From Ulva prolifera (taxonomy: Eukaryota > Chlorophyta > Ulvophyceae > Ulvales > Ulvaceae): DNA of 64,000 nt. Under the pieces are notes generated by a model. The model had not been told where the DNA came from. It did no database searches and saw nothing but the letters and a program-made list of their open reading frames with translations. The stretch spans positions 10,062,985 to 10,126,984 of the forward strand of contig CM041196.1 in NCBI GenBank assembly GCA_023078555.1. Reading direction: 5' to 3'. This document shows, one piece after another, positions 19,303-31,114 of the stretch (positions are counted from its first letter, which is position 1; each line of letters starts with the position of its first letter). The translations under genes and the position numbers were made by a program.

Positions 19303-22177
19303 ATCGTATTCATCCAAATATTGTAGACAGCTGAGTATCCACGACCGGACAACATCATGTCGCACCGTGTTGATCGAATGTGTCGAGGCAAGAATAGATA
19401 TACCCTTTGTAAGGCACATGTAAATTCTTAGAAACCTCCTTCACGGAAGTGAACGGAATGTATCTGGAAACCTTGCTTGTTACAGAATCGGGTCATTAGG
19501 TTTGGCCATAGGATTGGGTTGCTGACTAGCCTCACAACTGCAAAAGAGAATAAGAACATGTTGGGGTTCTGTTTGTTGTTGCAACAATGCCATTGATCTG
19601 TTACAGCAAACGGATTGTGCTTCGGGTGTTGCAGTACACAAGCCAGCCGTGCTGTCACCTACACCACGGTCACACGACATACCGCCAGCAGCACACATCA
19701 TGTGAGCTAGATCGACCATCGGCTGATGCCAGCGCCAATTCTCTCTGGTAGTGCGCTCCAATCAGCTTGAAAGATCATGGCGAGGGCCTTGGTGTTCTTG
19801 ATGCTATTGGGATCCAAAAGGTCAAGCTTGCACGAGATAACGAATAGAGTTACTGAGTCGAAATCCGACGTTAACCTGTAGCGTTTGCCTGATTAAACTA
19901 ACGTGCTCAGGTACAGTGCCAGGCAGTGCTACGCTGGCTGGAATAGCAGACACACAGCTCCAAGAGTCGAGATGACGAGGTAACTAAGCGGCAGCTGCAG
20001 CGAATGGCATTAGTTCTCAAGGGAATCGCCAGTGACACGGTACCACCAGCCACAGAGCCTGACATGTATACTGCAACGCGTGCAGACCTTGCGCCTGCCC
20101 ATGAAAAGCCAGTGGACGAGTTGTGGGTATTGTGATCGAGGTGAGCTGCCAGATAACTATTGTGCCACGGGTGGTCGTTGCGGTTCTTTTGAATGGCAAT
20201 GGTTGCAGGCCCTTTTGATTGAATGTGTGTATAATTCATGTGAAATAAGAGGTACATGCTTTGATTGCAATGCCTGTTTGTTCCATTGTTCGGTCACACA
20301 CTGGCCCGAGCCTGTGTACTCTGTGGTCTGCACACCACAACGGCCACAATGCATGCAGCCATGATGTACTGCTGTACTGCGTAATGGAAGCCAGATCATG
20401 CAACACAGCTGTTGCAGGGTAACGACACAGTTGTGACGTTTGCATTGCTGTCAATGTAGTGAGGGTTTGAAGCAGTGTGGGACTGTGAATGGGTAGTGCA
20501 GGCTTTTAACACCACAGTGCGCCGACTTTGTGACGATGTTCATGAAGAGATGTGCCGGGCACCTGAGCATGCCTCGATAACTAGCAAACGCGACGAATTG
20601 ATGCCGTCAACGTCATCGTCGGCTCGCCCACAGTGAATTGTATCAGGCCTGAGACCTGTGCACGAATAGAGTGACTTACGTGCGCCGTAGAACGATTCGC
20701 CAGGGACAAGTTGTGCTCAAGTGGAATGATGTTAGGAGGAGGTTCGAGACTGGCATGCAAAGAGACGTTGATATGAGACATGCAGACACCACACGCGTAC
20801 ACAACGATTACCTCCAGGCACTGACCATAGAGGACATTGAGCACGAGTAGGCGTCATGGCACGACATGATGGATAGCTGTATTGCCGGTTGCAACCAGGC
20901 GATGTACCGGCAAAAAAGTCGCACTGCCAATAGACCTCACTGGCCAACACGGGCCGAGTGGGCCAAGTCAGATGTAGCCAGGGGTTGCGCGTTGCTGATT
21001 CGTGTCCAACAGTGACAATGGCCCACGTAGACAGGCTGCATAGGCTCTGAACGAGAACCCGCCAGGACATGAGTGGGAGGAAGAACTCAGACAACACAAT
21101 ACTGTTGGCTTCTTGCCAGAGCGAGAAATTAAAGCAGACGCGCTGCACAGACGTTGAAATATGGAAACAGTTTTGAGAGGTGGGAAAACTCGACTGACAG
21201 GAGGCAGCATTGGTGCTGGACATGGTACAGCATGGGATATGGCGGCAGTGGTGCAACCCGTCAGATGAGAAGAAACAGAAAGAGTCAAGACATGAGAAGC
21301 GGCTCAAAGTTAAAGAGACTCAACAACAAATGCGCCAATCTCGGTGGACACGGCATTGCTACAAGATACATGGCCCAAGAGGCCCAACAGGTGAGAACAC
21401 CTCCTCGCCACTCCGAACCGTGTGAGACTTCAGCTAACACGCGGCTAGGTCGGACATGTACATCTGTGAACATGTCGCCGAATGCTGGTTACTGGTCGAG
21501 GGGTTTGGAAGGAGCCAAGTAGTGGAGCAATGGTTGCCAGCTTGATCGCTGGCACAGGGAATTAACATCACCAATGGACCGGGAAACTTCGCAGGTAACA
21601 AATAGAGTCCAGATTTGACCGTCGCATCGTTTGGAACTGTGTCGAGATTGATGACTGCAGCAACCATGGGCGGAGAATCAGAGTCCGCCCTGCCGGGTAG
21701 CAGTGTACCCAAGATTCTGAGAATCAGATTCCGAGTCCGACCTGCCGGGTTGCAGTGTATCCAAGAGCCCGCAGTGGCAGTAACCCCATCCGACCTGCCG
21801 GGTAGCAGTGTAGGCCGAACCACGACACAGCAGCATGGCAGGCAGTTGGAGCCAGGGTCTCTTTGTTGGCAGAGAGCTGACAGTTGCACTGGTGCAGAGT
21901 CTCAAGCACGAGTTGCACCGAGAGCGTGCCCTGGCTGTTTGGAGGACATGCTCCGGGAAAATGATGAATGCCAAGGACTGTGCGCCCGGTGCACTGAGAG
22001 CAGGCTATGACCGCAACGCGACTCATTATGTGGCCCGCGCTGACCTAGGCGCATGCTGTGCAACGCGCGAGAATCTCGCGGAGAACTCGATGAGCCGTCT
22101 GCTTCAGCAGCACACGGATCAAGCACATCGTTGCCTTCACGCCCAGCTCGCGTAATATCGACTCTGGGATCAGCGGG
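19303..22177. other. no confident gene; two exon-like open stretches and a 3-copy spaced repeat
   Basis: A 57-codon stop-to-stop frame at 20463-20636 (EAVWDCEWVVQAFN...) and a frame ending at 20850 (VVLKWNDVRRRFETGMQ...) look coding but have no identifiable start or family. Three imperfect copies of a unit around CCTGCCGGGTAGCAGTGTA start at about 21681, 21733 and 21787. Nothing else is recognised. Confidence 0.4.
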
Positions 22178-22498
22178 TCACCACCACAGAGCAGCAGCTG
22201 GACCACTATAGAGGCTACCTCCGCAGCGTGGGCATACTCCCTCGTTCATCGCACAAGCGCGGCAACTACACGCGCTCTGGACCGGTCCCACCATCATAGT
22301 AGCTCGCTGGTCGTCGTTCGCCGCCGCTTGCGCAGCCGCACTCGCGGCAGGAGCCCCCGCCGCGCTCGCAGCGTCCTCGGCTGTCGCCGCAGTGGCGTCG
22401 GCAGCCTTAGCGGCAGGCGCGTTCACGGTCGGCGCAGCGGTACTTGAACAATCACTGGACGAAACTGTTAGTGGATTTGGTGACGCAAGTTGGTTACC

Positions 22499-22990
22499 AT
22501 GGCTGACGGGCTATCGACGAAAGTCGACGTGCTGACACGCGAAGGAAACTTCCAACAATGGTTCGGACAGATGGAGTCTATTCTGGTCCTAAAGAACCTG
22601 GACGACGTGTTGAACCACGAAGCAGGGGAAGCAGCTGATGAAGCTGAACATGCAGTTGTTGGGATTGCACTCACCTGTGATCGCAAGGTGAGGGCCTACC
22701 TGAAGATGCACACGAAAGGTGCATTGCAGGCGATCGTGACTCGGTCGCGGATGGAAGAGGCAGCATGGGACGCGTTGCATGAAGACTACAGAGGGGGACT
22801 AGCAGTCCGATGGCTGCAGATGGTGCGTAGAGCTACAGAGCTGCAGCAAGGCGACGACTGTGTACAATGGTACATCGACCACGTGTGTACCAAAAGTAGG
22901 TGTTTGTTAGAGGTGCGAGTAGCTCTCGCTGCACAGTTGAGTGCTTTGACCAGCTTTGACCTAGTTTCGTCGGAATTCATGACAGCGTGA
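22499..22990 (+). CDS. copia-type gag, N-terminal part
   Basis: ATG at 22499. The start has the copia Gag pattern: LTREGNFQQWFGQMESIL (like the Y..W...M...L motif), then AEHAVVGIALTCDRKVRAYL and EEAAWDALHEDYRGG, equivalent to the A.e.W..L...Y block of UBN2 Gag. The frame stops at TGA 22988-22990. The frame continuing the family pattern resumes at 22987 with KEIRDAFIEADVETSL. Confidence 0.65.
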   Translation: MADGLSTKVDVLTREGNFQQWFGQMESILVLKNLDDVLNHEAGEAADEAEHAVVGIALTCDRKVRAYLKMHTKGALQAIVTRSRMEEAAWDALHEDYRGGLAVRWLQMVRRATELQQGDDCVQWYIDHVCTKSRCLLEVRVALAAQLSALTSFDLVSSEFMTA

Positions 22991-23316
22991 AGGAAATCAG
23001 AGACGCTTTCATTGAGGCAGACGTGGAGACATCGTTGCCGGTGTTGGTCAACCAGTTTGTGAAGGGACTCAGGCCCGCCCTTGCGAGTGTTGTGGGAGTG
23101 CAACTGGGGGTGGAGATGAGTAAAGGCGCGGGTCTGGACGAGTTGTGTAATCAGCTGAGGGACTTGGCGGCGATCCTGCCTGACAGCTGCGAGAGCCACC
23201 CAATATGTCCGACCAAGGTGGCAGCAACCCTTGTCACAATGCATGCGCCTGTGGGCAACATCGTGGTGACAGGTGCACCCATGCACGATCGGTCTGCGGA
23301 TCAGGTGCAGTGGTAA
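22987..23316 (+). pseudogene. copia gag continuation after a frame break
   Basis: The frame reads KEIRDAFIEADVETSLPVLVNQFVKGLRPAL, matching the ...ILxxLP/L helical part that follows in copia Gag. It is out of frame with the upstream part, so gag is broken or contains a short intron. Downstream to 24.48 kb nothing is recognised. Confidence 0.55.
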
Positions 23317-24512
23317 TCCGCCAGTAGGATTGTCCCGAAGTAGTGAGGGAAATCCTGCATGGATCTCCCGCCGTAAGCTTGACTATTCAGTGTGCATGTA
23401 TGGCATTGCACACAGAGAGCTGAAACCCTTTCCTCACTGTTTCACGGTACTAACAGTATCCCGTCTCCCCCTGAGCATCTCTCCGGTTCTACCTCTGTGC
23501 GCAGTAGGTATAAGATGCTGGCCTCGTGACTTGACGTTGGACTGCGTGTCTGACCTGTACGAAGGATAGACTTTCTGGCAACATTGTCAATGACAACCCT
23601 AACGACAATGTTGTTGGCCCTGTTCCACAGGCCAATGTCAATATCTTGCCTGGTAACGACGCCATTCCACATGTTGACGTCAATGTGGTACTTGTTCATG
23701 ACGCTCTTGCTGTTAACGAACCGGATTTTCCGGAATTTGTGGCACCGCAGGGAATCCCTCCTGGATCCTGGAAACCATCTGGACTCTAAACAGACGTCTC
23801 AGACACAGCCATCGCCACAAGTGGAAATGTCGTCAAAATCTTTTCATGGAGATTTATCCTCATAGCTGTGGCCATACATTTGCCTTAGCCATCGTAGAGA
23901 CAGACATGGCCACTGTTTTATGTGCACCTTGGAACACAGACTTCAACCGTGCATGCGTCCTTCTGCATGTGTCCACCTCTACGGGTCACAATTGTTGAAA
24001 ACGGGTGATGCATGAACTTGTGGATCGGCAGAGGGGTACTTCAGGGGTTCTCGACAAGCCCTGGCGGCGCTCTCTATGACGCCAGCCTACAGCCTGAGTA
24101 CGCCAACCGCGCACTGGCTGCTCCAAAGTACGCCATCGGGAACATATTGCCATAGCAATCCGCAATCAATGGGCACTCCGTGCACACCCGATCTCCATGT
24201 TAATGTCTTCTATGTTGTAGCTATATGTATACATATGGCTCATCTAGCTCGCGGAAGTGCATGGATTGGCTTTGACCATGTTGGCACAGAAGCGTCAATA
24301 CTTGTGTTCATCTAGATTGCGCTTCACAACTTATGGGTGGATACTCAACAGAAACAGATTACATTAAGTTGTGAAAATTCCAGCTGTTTTCGCTCAACCT
24401 TTTTTTTGCGACCTGAGGTCCGCTGCGTATGCCGCATGCAATTCGCCCGAGGAAGTCACAGCTTCTAGTGAGAAGGTTTGGAATGTGAACCAGCGGGCGG
24501 GTTCATAGGTTG

Positions 24513-24594
24513 ACACCAACGGCTGCTTTTACTGGGGCAACCCCGGACACCGGAAGCGGGACTACTTAAAATGGCAGAAGAAGAAAGAGGAATA
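24513..24594 (+). pseudogene. degenerate CCHC zinc-knuckle segment of gag
   Basis: The frame reads TNGCFYWGNPGHRKRDY followed by a lysine-rich run. The spacing is that of a retroviral knuckle (C-x2-C-x4-H-x4-C), but the second Cys is Trp and the last is Tyr, so it cannot bind zinc normally. Confidence 0.6.
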
Positions 24595-24867
24595 TGCACC
24601 AATATATATTAAAAAAGAAAACAGTCCGTGCACACAAGCACGTAATGATGGTCTTGCATGAAGTCCACAGAACACCGGTGCAGAGCCTCGCTCTTGAAAC
24701 CATGATGGCGGAGGTTGCTTGGGAACCGCAGCGAGCAGAATCAGACTTGAAAGCACAATAGTTGGTGCACTTTCACCGATCTCTTGACTATTATCGGCAA
24801 GCCCACATTACAAATGCGTATGCAGAAGACATGGAGTCGCTAGGACTGTCACAGAATGTACAAATGA

Positions 24868-25131
24868 GACCAGAGGTCACAACCATGATACATGAATTGT
24901 GAAGCCCCAGCAGTCGGTTGCCTCTGTAGACGACACCCGTCTGGCAGCACAAGACGCCACTGAAGAGGGGAAGTCTGGACCCGGCCGATCAGCGCCCCAT
25001 GACCTTCAACCGTCTGAAGCGCTCGCCATTTTTACGTCAGCAGTCCCCGCTAAGAAGATATCAGCGCCCATGCTTCCAGACGCCGCAATGTACATATGTG
25101 ACCAGAGGTCACAACCATGATACATGAATTG
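24868..25131. repeat. two copies of a 32-bp direct repeat 232 bp apart
   Basis: The sequence beginning GACCAGAGGTCACAACC is identical at 24868-24899 and 25100-25131. The bases just upstream are also similar (AATGTACAAATGA and AATGTACATATGT). An ORF (25117-25446) with an FDSGAI motif follows. DSGA recalls copia protease, but the context does not confirm it. Confidence 0.8.
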
Positions 25132-25969
25132 GCATTAATCATGGATCCTCTTACATCATCCCCCATCAAGATGGGACCTCGCGAAGTCGAAGGCCACAAT
25201 GGTGTCATGTTTGTCAATTCCCATGTGGTGGGAATTGCATTTGACAATGCACATGGAATCAGACCAGCTTTTGACTCGGGCGCCATCTGTGCACGTGATC
25301 AATGTTTCTGCGGTGGTTCACACACCGAATCGTTATGTCCGGAATGTCACCATTTCATGGCAATGAAATCGATGCGAATGAAGATCCCACTATTGAGGTT
25401 TTTCGATGCTATAGAGCCCCTTGTCGCATTCCGGGCCACCCTCTGAGCCACACATGCCCAAGAGCACAATGTGAAAAAGACATCCGTGCCATCGCCGCTA
25501 ATGATGCCGATGTCATCGCGCTGGCTGTTGAGAATGATTGGCCCGCCGATGCATACAACCTTGATGGCTAGCATAGGAATGTTGAGAGCAACGAGAAGGC
25601 GTTGAGAAACGGGGAACCGTGGCAGACCGTACCCGTGTTGGCCTCTCGTGTCGGATCCTTTGCATTTTCCAGTGGTGCTCAAGACACATGGTAAGTTGAT
25701 TGGTGGGTGATTCGAGAGGCTATTGCTGCACACCTTGGGTGTGGTGGATGTTGTGATTGTTGTGATGTATTGGGACAGATGTGTGTTGGAGATCCCGCCT
25801 GATGCACACTACATGATAGCATGCATGTACAACCCATCAACTCGCGATGTGGCTTAGCCCGTGCTATGCTGCGCTATATAAGCTTGTGGGTGTGAGAGCA
25901 TAGGCAGTCATCGTACTGTTGGGGTATGCAGGTATGGTCATTATGGTTGATGCTTGGTCATGTTGGTGA

Positions 25970-27361
25970 AGAGCGTGGGCTTATCACGGTTTATCGTTCT
26001 TATGTGCCGACGCTGCCGGTGCCGCCGGTGGCCCTGGCGGCGGTGGCCCAGCACTACCGCCTGCGCTGCCACCCGTGCCTCCTTCAAGCACGCACCCGCC
26101 CGGCACACGCCAGCCACCCGCAGGCACAGTGGGCGCGCTGTTGGATCAGCTTGGGATGGGCCGACACGCCGCGGTTGGCAGCGTCGAACGTGCCATCGAC
26201 GCGCACTTGTCCCCCGCCCCACCACCGGCCGGCCGCAACGTCGAGGGACGCTTGCGTTTCGGCGACCACTCTGTGTCCGTCGATTCGTCCGCCGTGCTCA
26301 CCGTACACGAGGCGCTGACTCCAATGTCTGACGCCTCCATTGTGGGACGCCCCCTTCGCGACGTGGTTGCGACTGTCCGCGCGCTCTTTCCGAGTTTCCG
26401 GGTCGCCAACGTGGCTGCGGTGAACGCGGGGCGCTACCGCACTGCCCGCCAGGTCTCGACATCCGTCTTTGGCATGATGCAGGCGCTGTCTCTTAACAGC
26501 GTGGCTTCTGATGTTGTCCCGCTGACACTGCGTGGTCGGCCAACATCCGTGTACGCTCGTGGAAACATGCCGCCACGTGAGCACCCAATGAATTCTGTCC
26601 AGACAGCACTCCAGGGCGACGGGGCTCTAAAGAACATATACGGCAGAGGCAGCACGTACAAGGCCGCCAACATAAGCAGCGCCGCCGGAGTGTTCCTGAA
26701 CCCCTCCATGGAGCCAGGTGACGACTCCCGCATAATACACTTGCTCTCCGGGTGCGATTTCCGCGGCGAGACGGGCATGGACATACCGATTCGCGCGTTT
26801 CTGAGGTATTTCGCGACGATCATGATCGGGCAGCGCGTCTCAATGCTGCCCGGCGGTATCGCAGATGCCCCACAGCCCGCCGCTGTCGTGCCTATCACCC
26901 CTGATGCCATGATGGACGGCGCCGGCCAGCACGATGGCGACAGGATCAGAGTCGTCAGCGATCGTTGCGGCGGCGGTGTGCCACGCCAGCACACTGCGGC
27001 TGCGCGTATGTCTCTAGGCATCGTGCGTGGGTAGGTGGCCTTCGTGGCCGCCCCCGAGTATGACATAAGCGCCACTGGACACGCCGGCACGTACTTCATG
27101 CTGGCCGAGGCTCTCACACGCTTCCCCGCCTTCCGGTCCAATTTTGCCCCGGCCGGCCAGCACGAATACGTGGTCCCCGAATGCATCACCGTCGACGGGA
27201 ACATCCGCTCGGTGCTGCTGATGTCATCGTACTCTGTGGCCCAGGCATCCAATGCAGGTAGACTGACGAATGCCGTGTGTTCTACCCGTGTGTACTTCTA
27301 CCCGTCAGTCCACATTGGCAGCGATGGATTCAGTCACTTGTGTGTACCTCCATCGAGCTAA
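25970..27361 (+). pseudogene. long GC-rich orphan ORF interrupted by one in-frame TAG
   Basis: One frame stays open from just after a TGA (25967-25969) to 27361 except for a TAG at 27032-27034. The codon after it is GTG in the same frame and the protein carries on (VAFVAAPEYDISATGHAG). There is no ATG until about 26156, so an upstream exon is likely. The first 60 residues are Gly/Pro-rich, then a globular-looking protein of some 360 residues follows (VVATVRALFPSFRVANVAAV, SVFGMMQALSLNS, GDDSRIIHLLSGCDF, LRYFATIMIGQRVSM). GC content is visibly higher than both flanks and no intron is evident. I do not recognise it. A captured or viral structural gene is one possibility, and TAG readthrough instead of decay is another. 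Confidence 0.5.
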
Positions 27362-30024
27362 TACAGGGGCACACTCGCAGGTGATACATATGTACTTCGG
27401 CACACTTGCTTAGGCAAGGGAGGTGGAGGGTGCGCGAGGCGCATGCACGTATGCTAGTCTCGTAATTTGGCATACATAATCCAGCCTAATCTCTATTGTC
27501 GGCAATGCCAACTGGCGCGGAGCCTTGAACATCGTGTATGAAATGAACTCCACGCCTTGGCAATGAGCACATGGAAACAACAACGTTTTTCATTACGTGA
27601 AGTTGAAAATTTCTGAATGGCCGGGTAACACAACCCTGGTATGTGATGGTGTGCAGCGTTGAACACAGTCTTTTTTGAAGAGGATCAACTACTCCTAATG
27701 CTCCAAAAAACGAGCCTAGACATACACGTGATCATATGGCGGATTCCGGATGTTGACAACGATGCCCTGCACGCAACATGTTAAAATGTGATTGCGTGGC
27801 TGTATGATGGACGAGCACACAAGCAAGACGAATGTTTGAAGCATCATGTGCGATTGTTCTATGCGTACCAGCAAGGTTTGCCAATGGCGGTGTGAAATTT
27901 GGAAGGGCAACTGCTTCGCATGTCAACATATCCGTCAAACTTCAACGTCGCGGCATGGCGAGAGGCATTTCTAATGGTTGCTTGCGCAAGGCCATGTCCG
28001 CGTGGCTCACTTGTACCAAGAGTATGCAAGGAACACAACTTCATGTGGAACCGTGGTACTACCGCAAGGAAGTAGGCACGGTCTGGTGACAATGTGAATG
28101 GTGATACGTACACAGCCACTGCGCCAAGTTCTAGGCTGACACACATCTACGCGGCCATGAAGAGTACAGCTTTGAGGATGCGTGCCCATGCATTGGTACA
28201 ACGCATGCATTCTGGTCTAGGAATGAGTAAAAGATTGCCAAGATGCCGGTCATCGGGGCAAGCAGTGAGCGATGAAACCACATATCTGGTGCACCATTGT
28301 TTTGCGGTGTGGGAGTAGTATTCCGGCGGTGGCCACTCACTTGGCCATAGCATGTGCACACAGAACAAGCAATTGGCATTACATTGATATGTAGCTATGC
28401 AATGTGCGCGTTTCTTCGGTCGAGTGGCTTCACACAAGCAACGTCGGGACCGATGGCTATGCTGCGGTATAAACGGTGCGCACAATGCAACACCCTAACC
28501 CATCGGCAACGGTACAAAATAGACATTGCCTTCACTCTGCTCCCACTGCTACCAATCATCTGCCGTGATTGCCACAACGGTATCAAGTGCGCCACAATGG
28601 CATCCTTTCGGTGGCATATGCGGCGATGAAACTGCATCTCAAAATATCCCAGCGAACTTGTATCTGCTCTCATGCCCGCATCTTGTGCTGAACGTTTGAA
28701 TATCTATGACATATCAACATGCACACTAGTTGGAAAAAAAAAGGCCTGCACATTTAGAGCGCTTGCCTCACATTGGAATTCAAGGTCGTGGAATAGCAAG
28801 AGTGGCGCCGGTGATGTAAGTTGTTGACACCATTTCTGGCTGCAAACGTTTCGGACACAAGCAAGTTTGCCTTGTGTCTATCCATCATCTTATGCATGTT
28901 GCATCGCAAATGTGTTGCAGTGAATCCCTTCAAGCACATAGAACTATGCATGTCGGCACCAATGTCACATTGACATGTTGACGCATGGCACACTTGTGTG
29001 ATAGCCGCATTGGCTAGTTGTCGCACATCGGCCTGGACAAAGATTATACGCGGCAATGCACAACATTCCATCATCCTCTGTGCATCATGCAAGACACACG
29101 ACATCGGCACAACATTTCCGCGGCTTTGTTTGGTACATATGAACGTAGATCGTACGTATGGATGTCACGGTGCGGGAAACTGTTCTACACCTTTGCCCAA
29201 ACATGTTCATGGGTGAGCAACGAGTTGACACGTTTCATTTCTCCAATTCCTACTAGTAGTTGGTGTAGCATACATGTGGTCATGCAGTGATTGAGCAACA
29301 TCATGTGCTTGCCCCGAAGGCGGCTACACGACACCGTATATTTTTCCAATCATACGGTGCACCCACACACTGTGTTCAAGTGGCTGAACACAATTGTACA
29401 TATGTCTCAGACTGTCGTCGATCAGGCATGGGATTGTGGGGCATTTACGACGCGGGGCAGCGCGGCAAGGAAGTTCCTCAAAAGTGTGTTGTATCCGTTC
29501 TGCAATTCAAGTTATGCCTAGTGTGTAGATCTTCTGTTTGATGCGGTGTCAGTGAGGCGGGATGTCATGGACCGTATGGTAAATTGCCTATTCATCGAAT
29601 TATGTGGCACTACCAAGGTGTAGTATACTGACTACTGCTCGAGACGGTATCTTGCCCAACATCCCTACAAAGCGGGCAGATGGCATGCTCTGTGAAAGCC
29701 CACTACATCATGTCCTCTCGCCATGGCCTTTCAAGGCGACAGCTCTAGAATCTGCTACATGAACAAGTCAACTAGCTTGTTTAGGGGATATTGGTCAACC
29801 TGTGCCATGGCAATGCGGCCACAGCGCCCTTCTCACGATGTATCCCCAAAATCGGCGATGTCTGCTTCTTTAGAGCTCAGAGCTCAGCTTGTCGCGATGA
29901 GCCAAATCGGCTTTCAAGTTGGTTGCATTCTTGGTCGTCCGCTCATGCTCACGGCAGGTGAATCGTCAATTACCTCAAGCTATGCATGTGCAACAGATTT
30001 CTCGCAAAGTAGACCACCTTGACG
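27362..30024. other. no recognisable gene
   Basis: Lower GC than the preceding ORF. Short frames only. One (28354-28629) has two CxxC pairs (KRCAQCN and IICRDCHNGIKC) and one (29018-29290) is a 90-codon frame of mixed composition. Neither has a convincing start, splice pattern or family. Confidence 0.4.
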
Positions 30025-31114
30025 CTATAGCGGGTATCTACGGCGTTGTCCGCACCAGCTACTGCCAGGCTCGTCCCGCGGACATAATGTTGTAGTACTA
30101 ACACGAGCATTGTCCCATCTTTCATCTAGAGGCCCATGTCCATGAGCGTGAGATCGCGGGGCGCTGTCAACATGGTCCCTGACGCAACAGCGTGTGCGAG
30201 AGGGCCCGTGGCGGGGATGGCCATGGCACTGCCGGTCATCGGACACGTACACTGCGCCCCTCGGGGCCCCAGCAAGTAGAATTTGCCTTAGCATCGGCAG
30301 CTTGGCGGGTGGCCATCTACGGAGATCGCAGAGATGGGTTCTCTGGCGTATCACACATGGTCGCACACGCCAATGAGGGCGAGGGTGGCGTGCTCGGCCG
30401 CCATGGTAGGCGCCAGCGCATGTGAGCGCGCTGTGATAGGTTAAATTTTCTGCTTGTGCATGAGGCATGATTCGTTGCCCGGTAGAACATCGTTGAGGGC
30501 GCGCATGCATGGAATGCATTCGAACGCTCGCAAAAGCGCGTCGGCGAGTGCATGTGCGCTCGTAGCAGAGCCAGGTGGATGAGCACATGCATATGCATGT
30601 GTATCTTCCGGGAGGGCGAGGCCGAGCCTCCGTTTGAAAAACGTCAGCACGAACATGGAGCTCACACTATTGCGGCCCTGCGACGAGCGCAGCAAGCAGG
30701 TGTCGCAGGATCCACGGTCCTCTGTCAACCTTCTTTTTCCACAGACGCCATGCATGCGGCCCACATACATGCTAGCAAAGCGCAGCGATAACATCAGAGG
30801 TAGTGTGGCGGCCACGCGTGAAAAGGCGGCAACATCGCCCGTAACATCCACCTGCCGCAGCGTCTTGACCCCTCTCATGCATTTGGCTGTAATGGCGCTG
30901 ATGTCTGGCAACTGAGACTGAGTCGAGTGGGGTGCGGCACGGTGCGCATGTGGCGCGCCAAGGCCGCTGTGGTTGCAGAGTAGATGTGCGTGCTCTCCCC
31001 CAGCAGCTCTGCCACGCCGTGCATGCTCTAGGCAGACACATTGATCGATGTGCGACGTTCGTAACACACTGTCGGCGACCTGTATGCCTTGCACATGCAT
31101 GCACAAGATGCATC
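30025..31114 (-). pseudogene. LRR family copy D, decayed
   Basis: On the minus strand, fragments match the intact copy at 41.3-43.4 kb in order: RGVKTLRQVDVTGDVAAFSRVAATLPLM with LSLRFASMYV (intact: TLPMLSVLRFASMHG), then FECIPCMRALNDVLPG (intact: ALACMPHMRALELV), then at about 30180-30130 APRDLTLMDMG (intact: LRELTITGG). Reading frames shift several times and stops intervene. Confidence 0.7.

Larger units (their letters stand above)
22178..24600 (+). mobile_element. decayed copia-type (Ty1/copia) retrotransposon remnant, gag region
   Basis: A UBN2-like gag at 22.5-23.3 kb is followed 1.2 kb later by a damaged CCHC knuckle. No integrase, reverse transcriptase or LTR pair was found. The sequence just before gag (22310-22490) is strongly Ala-coding and GC-rich. 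The limits are approximate. Confidence 0.55.

Noticed and set aside
20463..20636. VWDCEW recalled the WECEW motif of protein-primed B-family DNA polymerases (Polinton-type)
   Set aside because: The following conserved block and the YxDxxS and DTD motifs could not be found in any frame nearby.
22905..22990. A short introner-like intron in the copia gag
   Set aside because: GT and AG ends can be chosen, but no choice joins the flanking gag frames in phase, and the related copy at 33.87 kb extends past those ends.
25117..25446. FDSGAI as a copia aspartic-protease active site
   Set aside because: The residues around it do not follow the protease pattern and no integrase or RT follows.
26075..27361. 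Calling the orphan ORF a dsRNA-virus or other viral capsid
   Set aside because: Size, composition and lack of introns fit, but no diagnostic motif was seen; kept as an unknown.
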